A DNA stretch of 34,540 nucleotides from Nakamurella sp. Lineage in GTDB: Bacteria > Actinomycetota > Actinomycetes > Mycobacteriales > Nakamurellaceae. How positions within the stretch are numbered: the first letter of the stretch is position 1; every line of letters begins with the position of its first letter. Positions 23,604-31,204 of the stretch are shown here, piece by piece. The stretch is from positions 1 to 34,540 of the forward strand of contig JAFIHI010000131.1 in assembly GCA_017848755.1 (NCBI GenBank), read 5' to 3'. The notes beneath the pieces were generated by a model that ran no database searches, was not told the DNA's origin, and saw only the letters and a list, made by a program, of their open reading frames with translations. A program made the translations under genes and the position numbers.

Positions 23604-24290
23604 ATGACCACGGTAGTGATCGGTGGAACCGCCGGTATCGGTTTGGAATTCGCGCGGTCCCGGGCGGCAGCCGGAAAGGATGTCGTCGTCGCTGGCCGGG
23701 ATGTGGCGAAGGCGAACGCGGTGGCGAGCGAGATCGGCGCCCGCGCCGTGATTGTCGACCTGGCCGAGCCGAAGTCGATCGCCGGGGCGTTGGCCGATAT
23801 CCGCGACGTCGACGAGTTGGTGATGCTCGCGATCGATCGGGACAGCAACAGTGCCAAGGACTATGACATCGACCGCGCGATCGGACTCACCACGATCAAG
23901 CTGGTCTCGTACATCGAGACGGTGCACACGCTCTACCCGCGGATGGCGCCGGACGCCTCGATCGTGCTCTTCGGTGGCCGCGCGAAGGATAAGCCGTACC
24001 CGGGGTCGACCACGGTATCCACCATCAACGGCGGCATTATCGGCATGGTCAACACGCTGGCCATCGAGCTGGCACCGGTACGTGTGAACGCCATCCATCC
24101 GGGCATTGTCGGTGACAGCTGGTACTGGGCGGAGAAGCCGGCGGCGGTGCTGGATGCCTATCGGTCGCGCACCCCGACCGGCGTGCTGGCCACCATGGCT
24201 GATGTGGTCGACGCGATCGACTTCCTGCTGCGGAACAAATCCATGAACGGTCAGCAGATCGGCATCGACGGCGGCTGGATGTTGACGTGA
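23604..24290 (+). CDS. SDR-fold protein lacking the YxxxK catalytic pair
   Basis: 228 residues from ATG 23604. The Rossmann start TTVVIGGTAGIGLEFARS and the C-terminal NTLAIELAPVRVNAIHPG and QQIGIDGGWMLT are standard short-chain dehydrogenase/reductase features. The catalytic YxxxK is missing: by alignment around NGGIIGMVNTLA the Tyr position is Val 138 and the Lys position is Asn 142, and the usual Ser in the preceding strand is Gly. It may still bind NAD(P) but is unlikely to use the normal mechanism. It lies 44 bases after the bicupin gene and overlaps the next gene at TGATG, so it belongs to the same operon. Confidence 0.85.
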   Translation: MTTVVIGGTAGIGLEFARSRAAAGKDVVVAGRDVAKANAVASEIGARAVIVDLAEPKSIAGALADIRDVDELVMLAIDRDSNSAKDYDIDRAIGLTTIKLVSYIETVHTLYPRMAPDASIVLFGGRAKDKPYPGSTTVSTINGGIIGMVNTLAIELAPVRVNAIHPGIVGDSWYWAEKPAAVLDAYRSRTPTGVLATMADVVDAIDFLLRNKSMNGQQIGIDGGWMLT

Positions 24291-25633
24291 TGTCGGCGGC
24301 GTCCCCCGAGTATGACGTAGTTCCGGCTTCGCCCGGCCTGCCGCACGTCGCCGTGCTCGGAATGGGCCGGATGGGCGGCGCGATGGCGAAGCGGCTGCGG
24401 GAGAAGGGTTTTCCGGTCGCCGTCTACAACCGCAACGCCGACCGTGCCCGGAAGATCGCCGGCGAGATCGGTGCCGCGATGCTGGACAGTCCAGCGGCGG
24501 CGGGTCGGTGGGTCGCGAGCAACGAGGCGGCAGCTGGCATCGTGCTCGCTTCACTGGCGGACGACAAGGCTTGTCGAGCAGTGTATTTCGGGCCGAACGG
24601 GCTCCTTTCCGGACTGGCGAACGGCACCGTCATCTGCGATACCTCCACCATCGACCCGGACACCGCGCGGGAGGTGGCCGCGGCCGTTGGCGAACGCGGA
24701 GCAGTCCTGTTGGACAGCCCGGTGTCCGGCAGCGTGCCCGCCGCCCTGTCCGGAGAACTGACGGTGATGGTCGGCGGGCCGGAATCTGCGCTTGAGCACG
24801 CGCGGCCGGTGCTGGACGCGATCGGGCGCCGTGTGGTGCACGTCGGGCCGTCCGGATCTGGAGCCGTCGTGAAGCTCGCGGTCAACAATGTCGTGCACGC
24901 CCTCAATCTGGCGCTGTCCGAATCGATCGTCCTAGCGGAGAAGGCGGGCGTCGACAGGACCGTGTTCTACGACGTCATCGCCGACAGTGCCGCTGCGGCG
25001 CCATTCGTCGGTTACAAGCGGGCCGCCTTCGAGCACCCCGAGGACGCGCCGGTCGCGTTCAGTCTCGATCTCGTCGCCAAGGATCTGCGGCTGATCCTCG
25101 CCCTCGCTGATCGCGTGGGCGCTGCGATGCCGGCGGCTCACGCCGCGAGCTCCGCTGCGGTAGAAGCAATCTCACATGGTTTCGGCGACGCAGACATGAG
25201 TTCCATGGCCCGCTACCTGCGCGGCGAGGAGTCCCGCAGCGCGGGCGTGACGCGTATTCCCGATTTGATCCGCACCCACGACAACGGAGGTCGACATGGC
25301 CCTGACGGTTCACGACTGGTTGGAAGGCTATCGAAGCGCCTGGGAGAACCGCGATCCCGACGCCGCCGCAGCCCTCTTCACGCCCGACGCGCCCTATCGG
25401 GAACAGCCCTATCAGGAGCCCTTCCAGGGTCGGGAGGGGGTGCGCGCGTATTGGGCCGAGGTGACGGCCACGCAGAGCGACGTGCGGTTCCGGTATGGCG
25501 CACCGATCGTCACCGCCGACCGCACCGTCGTCGAGTGGTGGGTGACCATGCGCAACGGCGGGGCCGACGTCACACTGGCCGGTATCTTCCTGCTGCGGTT
25601 CGACAACGACGGCCTGTGCAGCGATCTCAATGA
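24290..25633 (+). CDS. Beta-hydroxyacid dehydrogenase family protein (3-hydroxyisobutyrate dehydrogenase-like) with anomalous C-terminus
   Basis: Frame open for 447 residues from ATG 24290 (GTG 24287 alternative). Residues about 20-311 are a normal beta-hydroxyacid dehydrogenase: HVAVLGMGRMGGAMAKRL, CDTSTIDPDTAREVA, LLDSPVSGSVPAALSGEL, and the catalytic Lys in GSGAVVKLAVNNV. The family usually ends near there. The remaining about 135 residues are Arg/Gly-rich, and from residue 337 are simply the next gene read in another frame, so the functional end is probably near 25230-25295. A TGA at 25248-25250 is one frame away, which suggests a recent one-base change, a sequencing error, or loss of the stop. 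The N-terminal 18 residues are an extension containing a dispersed motif copy. It oxidises a 3-hydroxyacid-like substrate with NAD(P), identity unknown. Confidence 0.75.
   Translation: MSAASPEYDVVPASPGLPHVAVLGMGRMGGAMAKRLREKGFPVAVYNRNADRARKIAGEIGAAMLDSPAAAGRWVASNEAAAGIVLASLADDKACRAVYFGPNGLLSGLANGTVICDTSTIDPDTAREVAAAVGERGAVLLDSPVSGSVPAALSGELTVMVGGPESALEHARPVLDAIGRRVVHVGPSGSGAVVKLAVNNVVHALNLALSESIVLAEKAGVDRTVFYDVIADSAAAAPFVGYKRAAFEHPEDAPVAFSLDLVAKDLRLILALADRVGAAMPAAHAASSAAVEAISHGFGDADMSSMARYLRGEESRSAGVTRIPDLIRTHDNGGRHGPDGSRLVGRLSKRLGEPRSRRRRSPLHARRALSGTALSGALPGSGGGARVLGRGDGHAERRAVPVWRTDRHRRPHRRRVVGDHAQRRGRRHTGRYLPAAVRQRRPVQRSQ
24307..24323 (+). repeat. Dispersed motif copy in the N-terminal extension of the dehydrogenase
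   Basis: CGAGTATGACGTAGTTC, a full consensus match. It is read in frame as PEYDVVP just before the conserved Rossmann strand, outside the conserved fold. Confidence 0.85.
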
Positions 25634-25688
25634 GTACTGGCACTTCAGCGAGGGCCAGGTGGAACCCTACCCACATTGGGGGAGCTGA
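25296..25688 (+). CDS. SnoaL-like / NTF2-fold small protein
   Basis: 130 residues from ATG 25296 with GGAGG 8-10 bases upstream. The N-terminal LEGYRSAWENRDPDAAAALFTPDA and following YREQPYQEPFQGREGVRAYW are characteristic of SnoaL-like polyketide-cyclase/ketosteroid-isomerase folds. Such proteins act as isomerases, cyclases or binding proteins for small hydrophobic or polar molecules; the role here is not predictable. It overlaps the anomalous 3' extension of the dehydrogenase frame by 338 bases, and its own RBS and family match make this frame the real one there. It ends 5 bases before the next gene. Confidence 0.85.
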   Translation: MALTVHDWLEGYRSAWENRDPDAAAALFTPDAPYREQPYQEPFQGREGVRAYWAEVTATQSDVRFRYGAPIVTADRTVVEWWVTMRNGGADVTLAGIFLLRFDNDGLCSDLNEYWHFSEGQVEPYPHWGS

Positions 25689-25693
25689 CTGCG

Positions 25694-26590
25694 ATGTCGC
25701 TGATCGTGACCGGGGCGAGCGGCCATCTCGGTTCGGCCGTCGTGCAGCGGGTCGTCGAATTGCGCGGCGGCACGGACTTGGTGCTGGTCACGCGCACACC
25801 GGCGGCGATCGCCGAGCGATTCCGCGGCGCCGACATCCGGTACGGTGACTTCGCCGACTCGGCGAGCCTGGCGAACGCGTTCCGTGGCGGGACCCGGATG
25901 CTGCTGATCAGCGCTGACGACATCAACGCCCGCGCCGCCTGGCATATCGCCGCCATCGACGCGGCGAAAGCCGCCGGGGTGCAGCACATCATTTACACGT
26001 CGATGGTCGAACCCGGCGTGGCGAACCCGGCCTTGATCGCCGACAGCCACCGGGCGACAGAAGAGTACCTGCGCGCTAGCGGCCTCACGTGGACGGTCCT
26101 GCGCTGCGCGCTGTACTCGGATTTCCAGGTTTTCGAGGCCGCCGAGGCCGTTGCCAGCGGGAAGTTCCGGCACAACCGTGGCGATGGAGCATGCTCCTAT
26201 ATCGCCCGCGGGGACTGCGCCGCCGTCGCCGCAGCGGTCCTCGCATCTGACGACAACGGCTGCGGCGTCTTCGATGTCACCGGGCCGGAGGCGTTGAGCG
26301 CGCGCGATCTCGCCGCACTCTATGCCGAGGTCGGGGGAGTGGAGGTCGCTCCGGTCAACGTCACGGACGATGATATGGCTGCCGCCTTGCAGCCGGCAGA
26401 GGGTGACGACCCTGACGGGCACGCTCAATACGGTGCGGCGCTTGCGGTCTCGCTGGGCCGTGCGATCCGCGAAGGGTTTTTCGGTGCTGTGACGAATACG
26501 GCGACCGAGTTGGCGGGGGTGCGTCCGACCACCGTCGCAGACCTCCTGCACCGCGAGGCGGCGACCGTGCGGCGGATGGCCGGGCGCTAG
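25694..26590 (+). CDS. NmrA-like NAD(P)-binding protein (quinone oxidoreductase 2 type)
   Basis: 298 residues from ATG 25694, GGGGGAG 9 bases before. SLIVTGASGHLGSAVV is the NAD(P)-binding glycine motif of atypical SDRs in the NmrA/QorB group. GTRMLLISADD, VQHIIYTSMVEPGV and RATEEYLRASGLTWTVLR (no YxxxK) are typical of that group. The C-terminal half follows the usual GFFGAVTNTATELAGVRPTT pattern of QorB relatives. It is probably an NAD(P)H-dependent quinone or carbonyl reductase, or a redox sensor. It is the last gene of the operon that starts at 21335, converging with the transporter genes. Confidence 0.86.
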   Translation: MSLIVTGASGHLGSAVVQRVVELRGGTDLVLVTRTPAAIAERFRGADIRYGDFADSASLANAFRGGTRMLLISADDINARAAWHIAAIDAAKAAGVQHIIYTSMVEPGVANPALIADSHRATEEYLRASGLTWTVLRCALYSDFQVFEAAEAVASGKFRHNRGDGACSYIARGDCAAVAAAVLASDDNGCGVFDVTGPEALSARDLAALYAEVGGVEVAPVNVTDDDMAAALQPAEGDDPDGHAQYGAALAVSLGRAIREGFFGAVTNTATELAGVRPTTVADLLHREAATVRRMAGR

Positions 26591-26640
26591 AGAACACGAC
26601 TTGCACCGCGCGCCGTACACGCGACACGGCCACCGCTAGC

Positions 26641-26657
26641 GAACTGCGTCATGGGCG
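26641..26657 (-). repeat. Weak dispersed motif copy between convergent genes
   Basis: Minus-strand CGCCCATGACGCAGTTC: exact core ATGACGNNGTTC but three mismatches in the first five bases. It lies in the 84-base gap between the NmrA-like gene and the permease gene. Confidence 0.45.
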
Positions 26658-26674
26658 AGAAGCCCAGGCCCGCA

Positions 26675-27700
26675 TCAGGTATGGCGCAGCCGCGACCACG
26701 CATCGGTGCCGACCGCGACCAGCAGGATGAGGCCGAGGGTGATCTGTTCATAGAGCGGATCGAGGCCGAGCAGGTCGAAGCCGTTGCCGACCAATGCAAT
26801 GAACAGCACGCCGATCACGGTGCGCCAGATGGCGCCAGCCCCGCCGAGGATCGATGTGCCGCCGACCACGATGCCGGTGAGCACCAGGAACGTCAGCGTG
26901 TTGCCGCCGGACGACGACTGCGCGCTGAGAACCCTTGAGGTGTCGATGATCCCGCCGAGCGCCGCAGCCGCGCCGTTGATGGTGAACGCGAGGATGACGA
27001 CGAAATTGATGCGGACACCGGCGAGTCGGGCTGCTTGCGCGTTGCCGCCCGCGGCGTAGATGTAGCGACCGTTCGTGGTCCGCGACAGCAGCAGGCCCAG
27101 CACGATGATCACGGCGAGCGTGAGCCAGATCGACATCCGCACACCGATGAACTGGGTCTGGGCGATCTTCGCGTAGGCCGGCTGGTTGGTGAGCACGATG
27201 AGGTTGCCGTTCGACAGCTTCGCCGCGATCCCGCTGAAGATGAGCGCGGTGGCCAGCGTCGCGATCAGCGAATTGACCCGGAAGAAGGTGGTCACGATAC
27301 CGTTGATCAAACCCGCGACGATGCCCAGCGCCATGCCGGTGACAATGCCGAGCGCGACGCCGTGGCTCACGGCGACCTGCGCGGAGACCACCGCCGATAG
27401 GGCGTAGGTGGCGCCGACGGACAGGTCGATCCCGCCGGCGATCAGCACGAGCGTGCTGGCCACCGCAATGATCAGCACGGCCGACTGCTGGTCGGCGATG
27501 TTCAGCAGGTTGCTGGTGGTGAGGAACGGTCCACTCGTCACCGACAAGACAACGAACAGCACGATGAACGGCACCACTATGGCCGCGGATCGCCAGGATC
27601 GAATGCGTAGGGCGTCCGTCACACGGGTGCGTTGCTGTGGCCCCAGAGGACGTTCGTCCCGCGTCTGCGGGGCACCGGCATTGGTGGTTTTGGTCGTCAT
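26675..27700 (-). CDS. RbsC-type ABC transporter permease
   Basis: 341 residues from ATG 27700. The polytopic sequence has about eight to ten hydrophobic segments. ISVL-type RbsC motifs include VLIAGGIDLSVGATYALSAVV, GLINGIVTTFFRVNSLIATLAT, RYIYAAGGNAQAARLAGV and GGTSILGGAGAIWRTVIG. This is the membrane subunit of a ribose/monosaccharide-type importer (CUT2 family). It overlaps rbsA by ATGA. CUT2 systems also import non-sugar compounds such as autoinducer-2, inositol and nucleoside-like molecules, so the substrate is open. Confidence 0.93.
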   Translation of the reverse strand: MTTKTTNAGAPQTRDERPLGPQQRTRVTDALRIRSWRSAAIVVPFIVLFVVLSVTSGPFLTTSNLLNIADQQSAVLIIAVASTLVLIAGGIDLSVGATYALSAVVSAQVAVSHGVALGIVTGMALGIVAGLINGIVTTFFRVNSLIATLATALIFSGIAAKLSNGNLIVLTNQPAYAKIAQTQFIGVRMSIWLTLAVIIVLGLLLSRTTNGRYIYAAGGNAQAARLAGVRINFVVILAFTINGAAAALGGIIDTSRVLSAQSSSGGNTLTFLVLTGIVVGGTSILGGAGAIWRTVIGVLFIALVGNGFDLLGLDPLYEQITLGLILLVAVGTDAWSRLRHT

Positions 27701-29271
27701 AGTGGTGTCTTCTCCGCTTCCGGATGCTCGGGCCCCGCCTGTTCGGCGAAGGCAGCGGTCAGCACAGCCTGATTCGTCATATCCGAACCATTCAATTCAG
27801 CGGCGACGCGCCCGCTGCGGATCACGACGACTCGGTGGGCCAGCCCTAGGACCTCCTCGATGTCCGACGAGATCACCAGGACCGCCACCCCGCGGCCGGC
27901 CTGTTCCACGAGCAGGTCGTAGATGGCGCGGCGTGAGCCGACGTCGACGCCGCGGGTCGGCTCGTCGGCGATCAGCACGCAGGGCCGGCAGAGCAGGGCG
28001 CGCGCGAAGAGCACCTTCTGCTGGTTTCCGCCCGACAATGCCGATACCGGAACGGAATTCCGCGTCGCCCGCACGGTGACGGCAGTCAGCACATCGGCGG
28101 CGGCCCGCCGCTCGACCGCACGCCGGATCCATGTGCCGACGCTGAAGGCCTTGAGGCTGGCGAGGGTGGCGTTCTGCGTCACCGACCGATCCGGGAAAAG
28201 GCCCTGCTCCTTGCGCGACTCCGGCACCAGAGCCACCCCGCGGCGCAGCGCGACGGTCGGCGAGCGGCCATACAGCCGCTCGCCGCGGACAGCGACCGTC
28301 CCGGCTGTGGCTCGAGCCGCACCGAGGATCGCGTGCGCGATCTCGCTGCGGCCGGCGCCGACAAGCCCTGCCAGACCGACGATCTCGCCGGCGTGGACGG
28401 TCAGGTCGACGCCGTTCACTCCCGGCGCGCGCAACCCGCTCACCTCGAGCACCGGGGGCGAACCGCTCGGTGCGTCCGGCTTCGCCGGAAACACCGAACC
28501 GAGGGTGCGGCCGAGCATCCCCTCGATCAGCGAGCTCTCAGTCTCCGCCGCGGCCGGGCCGGTCCGCACCAGATGGCCGTCGCGCAGGATGGTCACCGTG
28601 TCCGCGAGAGTCAGCACCTCCTTCAAGAAGTGCGAGACGAAGAGCACCGTCCGTCCCCTGCGGGCGAGAATGTGCACCACCTCGTGCAACCGCTGCACGT
28701 CCGGGCCGCTGAGCGCTGCCGTCGGCTCGTCCATGATGATCAGCGACGCGCGGCGAGACAGCGCCCGCAAGATCTCGACCTTCTGCCGGTCGGCGGTGCG
28801 CAAGGTGGACACGACCGCATCCGCCTTGAGGTCGAACCCCGCCTCCGCGACCAAGGCATTGAACCGCGCTCGCAGCGCGCGACGGCGGATGAAGCCGCCG
28901 CGCCGGGGCTCGGAGCCGAGGAACACGTTCTCGGCGACCGTCAGACTCGGTACCAGCTCGAGTTCCTGGGCGATGCTCGCGATGCCGCGGGCGAGGGCGT
29001 CGCGGGGGGAGTGCAGGATCGCCGGCGTACCGTTGATCCGCACTTCCCCCGCGTCCGGCATGATCAGTCCGGCGATCACCCGGCTGAGAGTGGACTTCCC
29101 GGCACCGTTCTCGCCGACCAGCGCATGAACGGAGCCCCGGGTGATGCTCAGGTTGACTCCGGACAGCGCGCGAACCCCACCGAAGCTCTTGTCCACGGCG
29201 ACGAGGTCCACGTAGGACTCCGCGGCGGGTGCGCTACCCGCGGCTGCAGCGCTCGTCCCCTGACCGTCCAT
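27697..29271 (-). CDS. RbsA-type ABC transporter ATP-binding protein
   Basis: 524 residues with two ABC domains, as in CUT2 transporters. The first has Walker A VGENGAGKSTL and Walker B LIIMDEPTAAL. The second has the usual degenerate Walker A GLVGAGRSEIA, with signature SGGNQQKVLFARAL and Walker B VLIADEPTRGVD. Its job is to energise import through the permease RbsC. It begins 51 bases after the binding-protein gene and overlaps the permease gene, so it lies in one operon with both. Confidence 0.95.
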   Translation of the reverse strand: MDGQGTSAAAAGSAPAAESYVDLVAVDKSFGGVRALSGVNLSITRGSVHALVGENGAGKSTLSRVIAGLIMPDAGEVRINGTPAILHSPRDALARGIASIAQELELVPSLTVAENVFLGSEPRRGGFIRRRALRARFNALVAEAGFDLKADAVVSTLRTADRQKVEILRALSRRASLIIMDEPTAALSGPDVQRLHEVVHILARRGRTVLFVSHFLKEVLTLADTVTILRDGHLVRTGPAAAETESSLIEGMLGRTLGSVFPAKPDAPSGSPPVLEVSGLRAPGVNGVDLTVHAGEIVGLAGLVGAGRSEIAHAILGAARATAGTVAVRGERLYGRSPTVALRRGVALVPESRKEQGLFPDRSVTQNATLASLKAFSVGTWIRRAVERRAAADVLTAVTVRATRNSVPVSALSGGNQQKVLFARALLCRPCVLIADEPTRGVDVGSRRAIYDLLVEQAGRGVAVLVISSDIEEVLGLAHRVVVIRSGRVAAELNGSDMTNQAVLTAAFAEQAGPEHPEAEKTPL

Positions 29272-29321
29272 CGTCTGTCCTCGATCCGTGCCTTCGATTT
29301 CCGCCTATGACGTAGCAGCGA

Positions 29322-30500
29322 TCAGCCGGGCCATTCCGCAGTGAATTCGCTCGCGTTCGCCTTCGTCACGATGCCGTTGTTGGGAAGATCGGCGGCCGGG
29401 TCGACGGTGCCCTGATCCTGGCCGGTGCGGATCGCCGTGATGAGTGCCTTCATGCCCAGCCGACCGGTGGAGGCAGGCGCCTGTGCGACGTCGGAGTACC
29501 AGCTGCCGTCCGCTACGCCAGCGACCGCGGCCGCGCTCGCCCCGTATCCGACGAGCAAGACCTGCCCCGTCTTCTTCGCCGCGGCCAGTGCCTCGACGGC
29601 GCCCTCAATACCCTGGTCGGATCCCACGACAAGGCTCAGGTTCGGCTGCGCGGTGAGCATGTTCTGCGTCGCGGAGAGCCCGCCTGCCGGGGTGAAGTAG
29701 CTCTGTCCCTCGGCGACCACCTTGACCGACGGCGTGGACTTGATCGCCGCGGTGAACGCGTCGTTGATCGCGACATCCAGTGTGGATGCCTTGATGTCGT
29801 ACAGGTACCCGACATTGCAGGGATCGAGATTCTTCGAGGCGCACGCCTCGACCACCTGCTGACCCATCTTGGTGCCGATCTCGGTCGGCACCATGATGAC
29901 GTTCGCGGATAGCCCCGGCACCTGCACCTTGCCGGTGGAGTAGTCCGAGCCCATCACCTGATCGATGTTCACGACCTTGATGCCCTTGGTAGTTGCCTGC
30001 TGGACCAGGCTGGTCAATCCGGTGCCGAGGATCGGCTGCGTGATGATGCCTTGGTACTTGCCGGAGGTGATGGCGTTCTGGAACTGACTGAACTGCGTCT
30101 TGGCGTCGTTGTTGGCGTCGAACACCGTCACTTTGGCGTTGTTGTCGGCGGCCACCGCCTGTGCGGCGGCCAGCATCGGCGCGTCGTAGGAGTTGGCGAC
30201 CGCGAACGACAGGTACGCGATGTTGATCGGCTGGTCGTTGGTCGTCGGGGCGGCCGACCCGCTCGGCGAGCCGCTGCCGGCGTTCGCCGAACTCGGTGAG
30301 CTGGAGCCGCCGGACCCGGTGGAGCCAGCGGGCGGGGTGGAGCCGCCGGACCCGGTGGAGCCGCCGGACCCGGTGGTGCTGCTCGAACTCTCACTCGCGG
30401 TGCCGGACGTGGCGGCCGAGCTGCAGCCCGCCATCGCCACGATCGCGGCAACCGCGATGACCACATGCGCGACATTCCTTCGTTTCCATACTCGGAACAT
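29322..30500 (-). CDS. RbsB-type substrate-binding lipoprotein
   Basis: 392 residues from ATG 30500, AAAGGGA 6 bases before. An N-terminal signal with lipobox (AIVAMAGC, Cys 26) predicts lipid anchoring in the cell envelope. Next comes a long Ser/Thr/Gly/Pro/Ala linker (about 27-90). The binding domain then starts with PINIAYLSFAVANSYDAPMLAAAQAVA, and the type I periplasmic-binding fold continues through DVFDANNDAKTQ, IKVVNIDQVMG, VVGSDQGIEGAVEALAA and the C-terminal EWPG. It captures the ligand for RbsA/RbsC. Because the downstream genes are catabolic, the ligand is probably the substrate of the cluster, which is unknown. Confidence 0.93.
   Translation of the reverse strand: MFRVWKRRNVAHVVIAVAAIVAMAGCSSAATSGTASESSSSTTGSGGSTGSGGSTPPAGSTGSGGSSSPSSANAGSGSPSGSAAPTTNDQPINIAYLSFAVANSYDAPMLAAAQAVAADNNAKVTVFDANNDAKTQFSQFQNAITSGKYQGIITQPILGTGLTSLVQQATTKGIKVVNIDQVMGSDYSTGKVQVPGLSANVIMVPTEIGTKMGQQVVEACASKNLDPCNVGYLYDIKASTLDVAINDAFTAAIKSTPSVKVVAEGQSYFTPAGGLSATQNMLTAQPNLSLVVGSDQGIEGAVEALAAAKKTGQVLLVGYGASAAAVAGVADGSWYSDVAQAPASTGRLGMKALITAIRTGQDQGTVDPAADLPNNGIVTKANASEFTAEWPG
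30303..30374 (-). repeat. Four tandem 18-bp units encoding the lipoprotein linker
   Basis: Units 30303-30320, 30321-30338 (diverged), 30339-30356 and 30357-30374. Units 1, 3 and 4 are identical (ggagccgccggacccggt) and encode TGSGGS; the diverged unit encodes TPPAGS. Repeat-number variation would lengthen the linker without a frameshift. Confidence 0.85.
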
Positions 30501-30602
30501 GAGGTTCCCTTTCTTCAGGACAACCTTCTTGGCGATGTGCCTTACTCGGGACGCCCTGTGCCCAGGAGCGGATCATGAGAGCACTACGTCACCGTTGTTC
30601 CG

Positions 30603-30631
30603 ATGATGCGACGGTGTTAAGCAATAGTCAA
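30603..30631 (-). promoter_or_regulatory. Probable rbsB promoter
   Basis: On the minus strand, TTGACT (30626-30631), 17-base spacer, CATCAT (30603-30608), about 100 bases before the rbsB ATG. Confidence 0.55.
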
Positions 30632-30634
30632 CAC
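30614..30634. promoter_or_regulatory. Dyad overlapping the rbsB -35
   Basis: GTGTTAA, seven-base spacer, then TCAACAC: the arms match at six of seven positions. It covers the -35 element, so a repressor bound here would block the transporter promoter. It differs from the TGTTCAGTAT and TTGGATCCA boxes. Confidence 0.45.
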
Positions 30635-31204
30635 TCTGTCGGAAAGATTTCGGATGCGCCTGCGCGCATCATTATTTCGGGGGCAGCATAATTCGATGCC
30701 TGAGCATTTCCTCGCTCGGCATTCGGTCATTGTTGGCGCGCTCGAACGCGCGGGATGCCGCTTTCCCAAAGCGGCATTGCTAAGCGATGATGTCTCCCTG
30801 GTGGTCCTGTGATGTGCTGGAACGGTTCAGGCAAGGGTCCTGGACGCTCAACGCGCGACGCGTCGGCATGCGCGGCTCGATATTCATTCACGATCCGCCG
30901 ATGGTCGAACAGTGGCACGGTGAAGGACTTCTTCGATGTGGTATCGGGCCCACATCCAGAGATTTCAGGATGGGTGCCTGGCAGTCATTTGGCCGAGGTC
31001 GCGAGCAATCTTCCGGCGGAGTCGCGACTGAGCGAATTAACGGCACGCAGAACAATTGCTGCGCTGCTGGAAACGGGCACGCTCTTATCGGCACGGGCGA
31101 ACAGAGGCGAACAATGGCCGAGGGTGTTCCATGCCCGAAGCTCCAGACGGCGCATTCATCTGTGTCGCCGAAAGGGGTGGGTGAGTGTATTGTCTCAAGT
31201 CACG

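Larger units (their letters stand above)
30501..31204. other. 704-base gap: promoter and operator for rbsB, then an AT-richer stretch without a confident gene
   Basis: Bases 30501-30640 hold the rbsB promoter and a dyad. Bases 30640-31204 are less GC-rich than the surroundings. A plus-strand frame from about 30900 (FFDVVSGPHPEISG, then SRLSELTARRTIAALLETG) has a plausible helix-rich reading, but its codon use is unlike the neighbours and it runs into the antisense of the GntR gene. It may be a remnant of a wHTH protein or non-coding DNA; I cannot assign it. Confidence 0.5.

Noticed and set aside
28333..29310. 325-residue plus-strand open frame opposite rbsA
   Set aside because: Antisense to ABC domains with intact Walker motifs; composition is that of a shadow frame.
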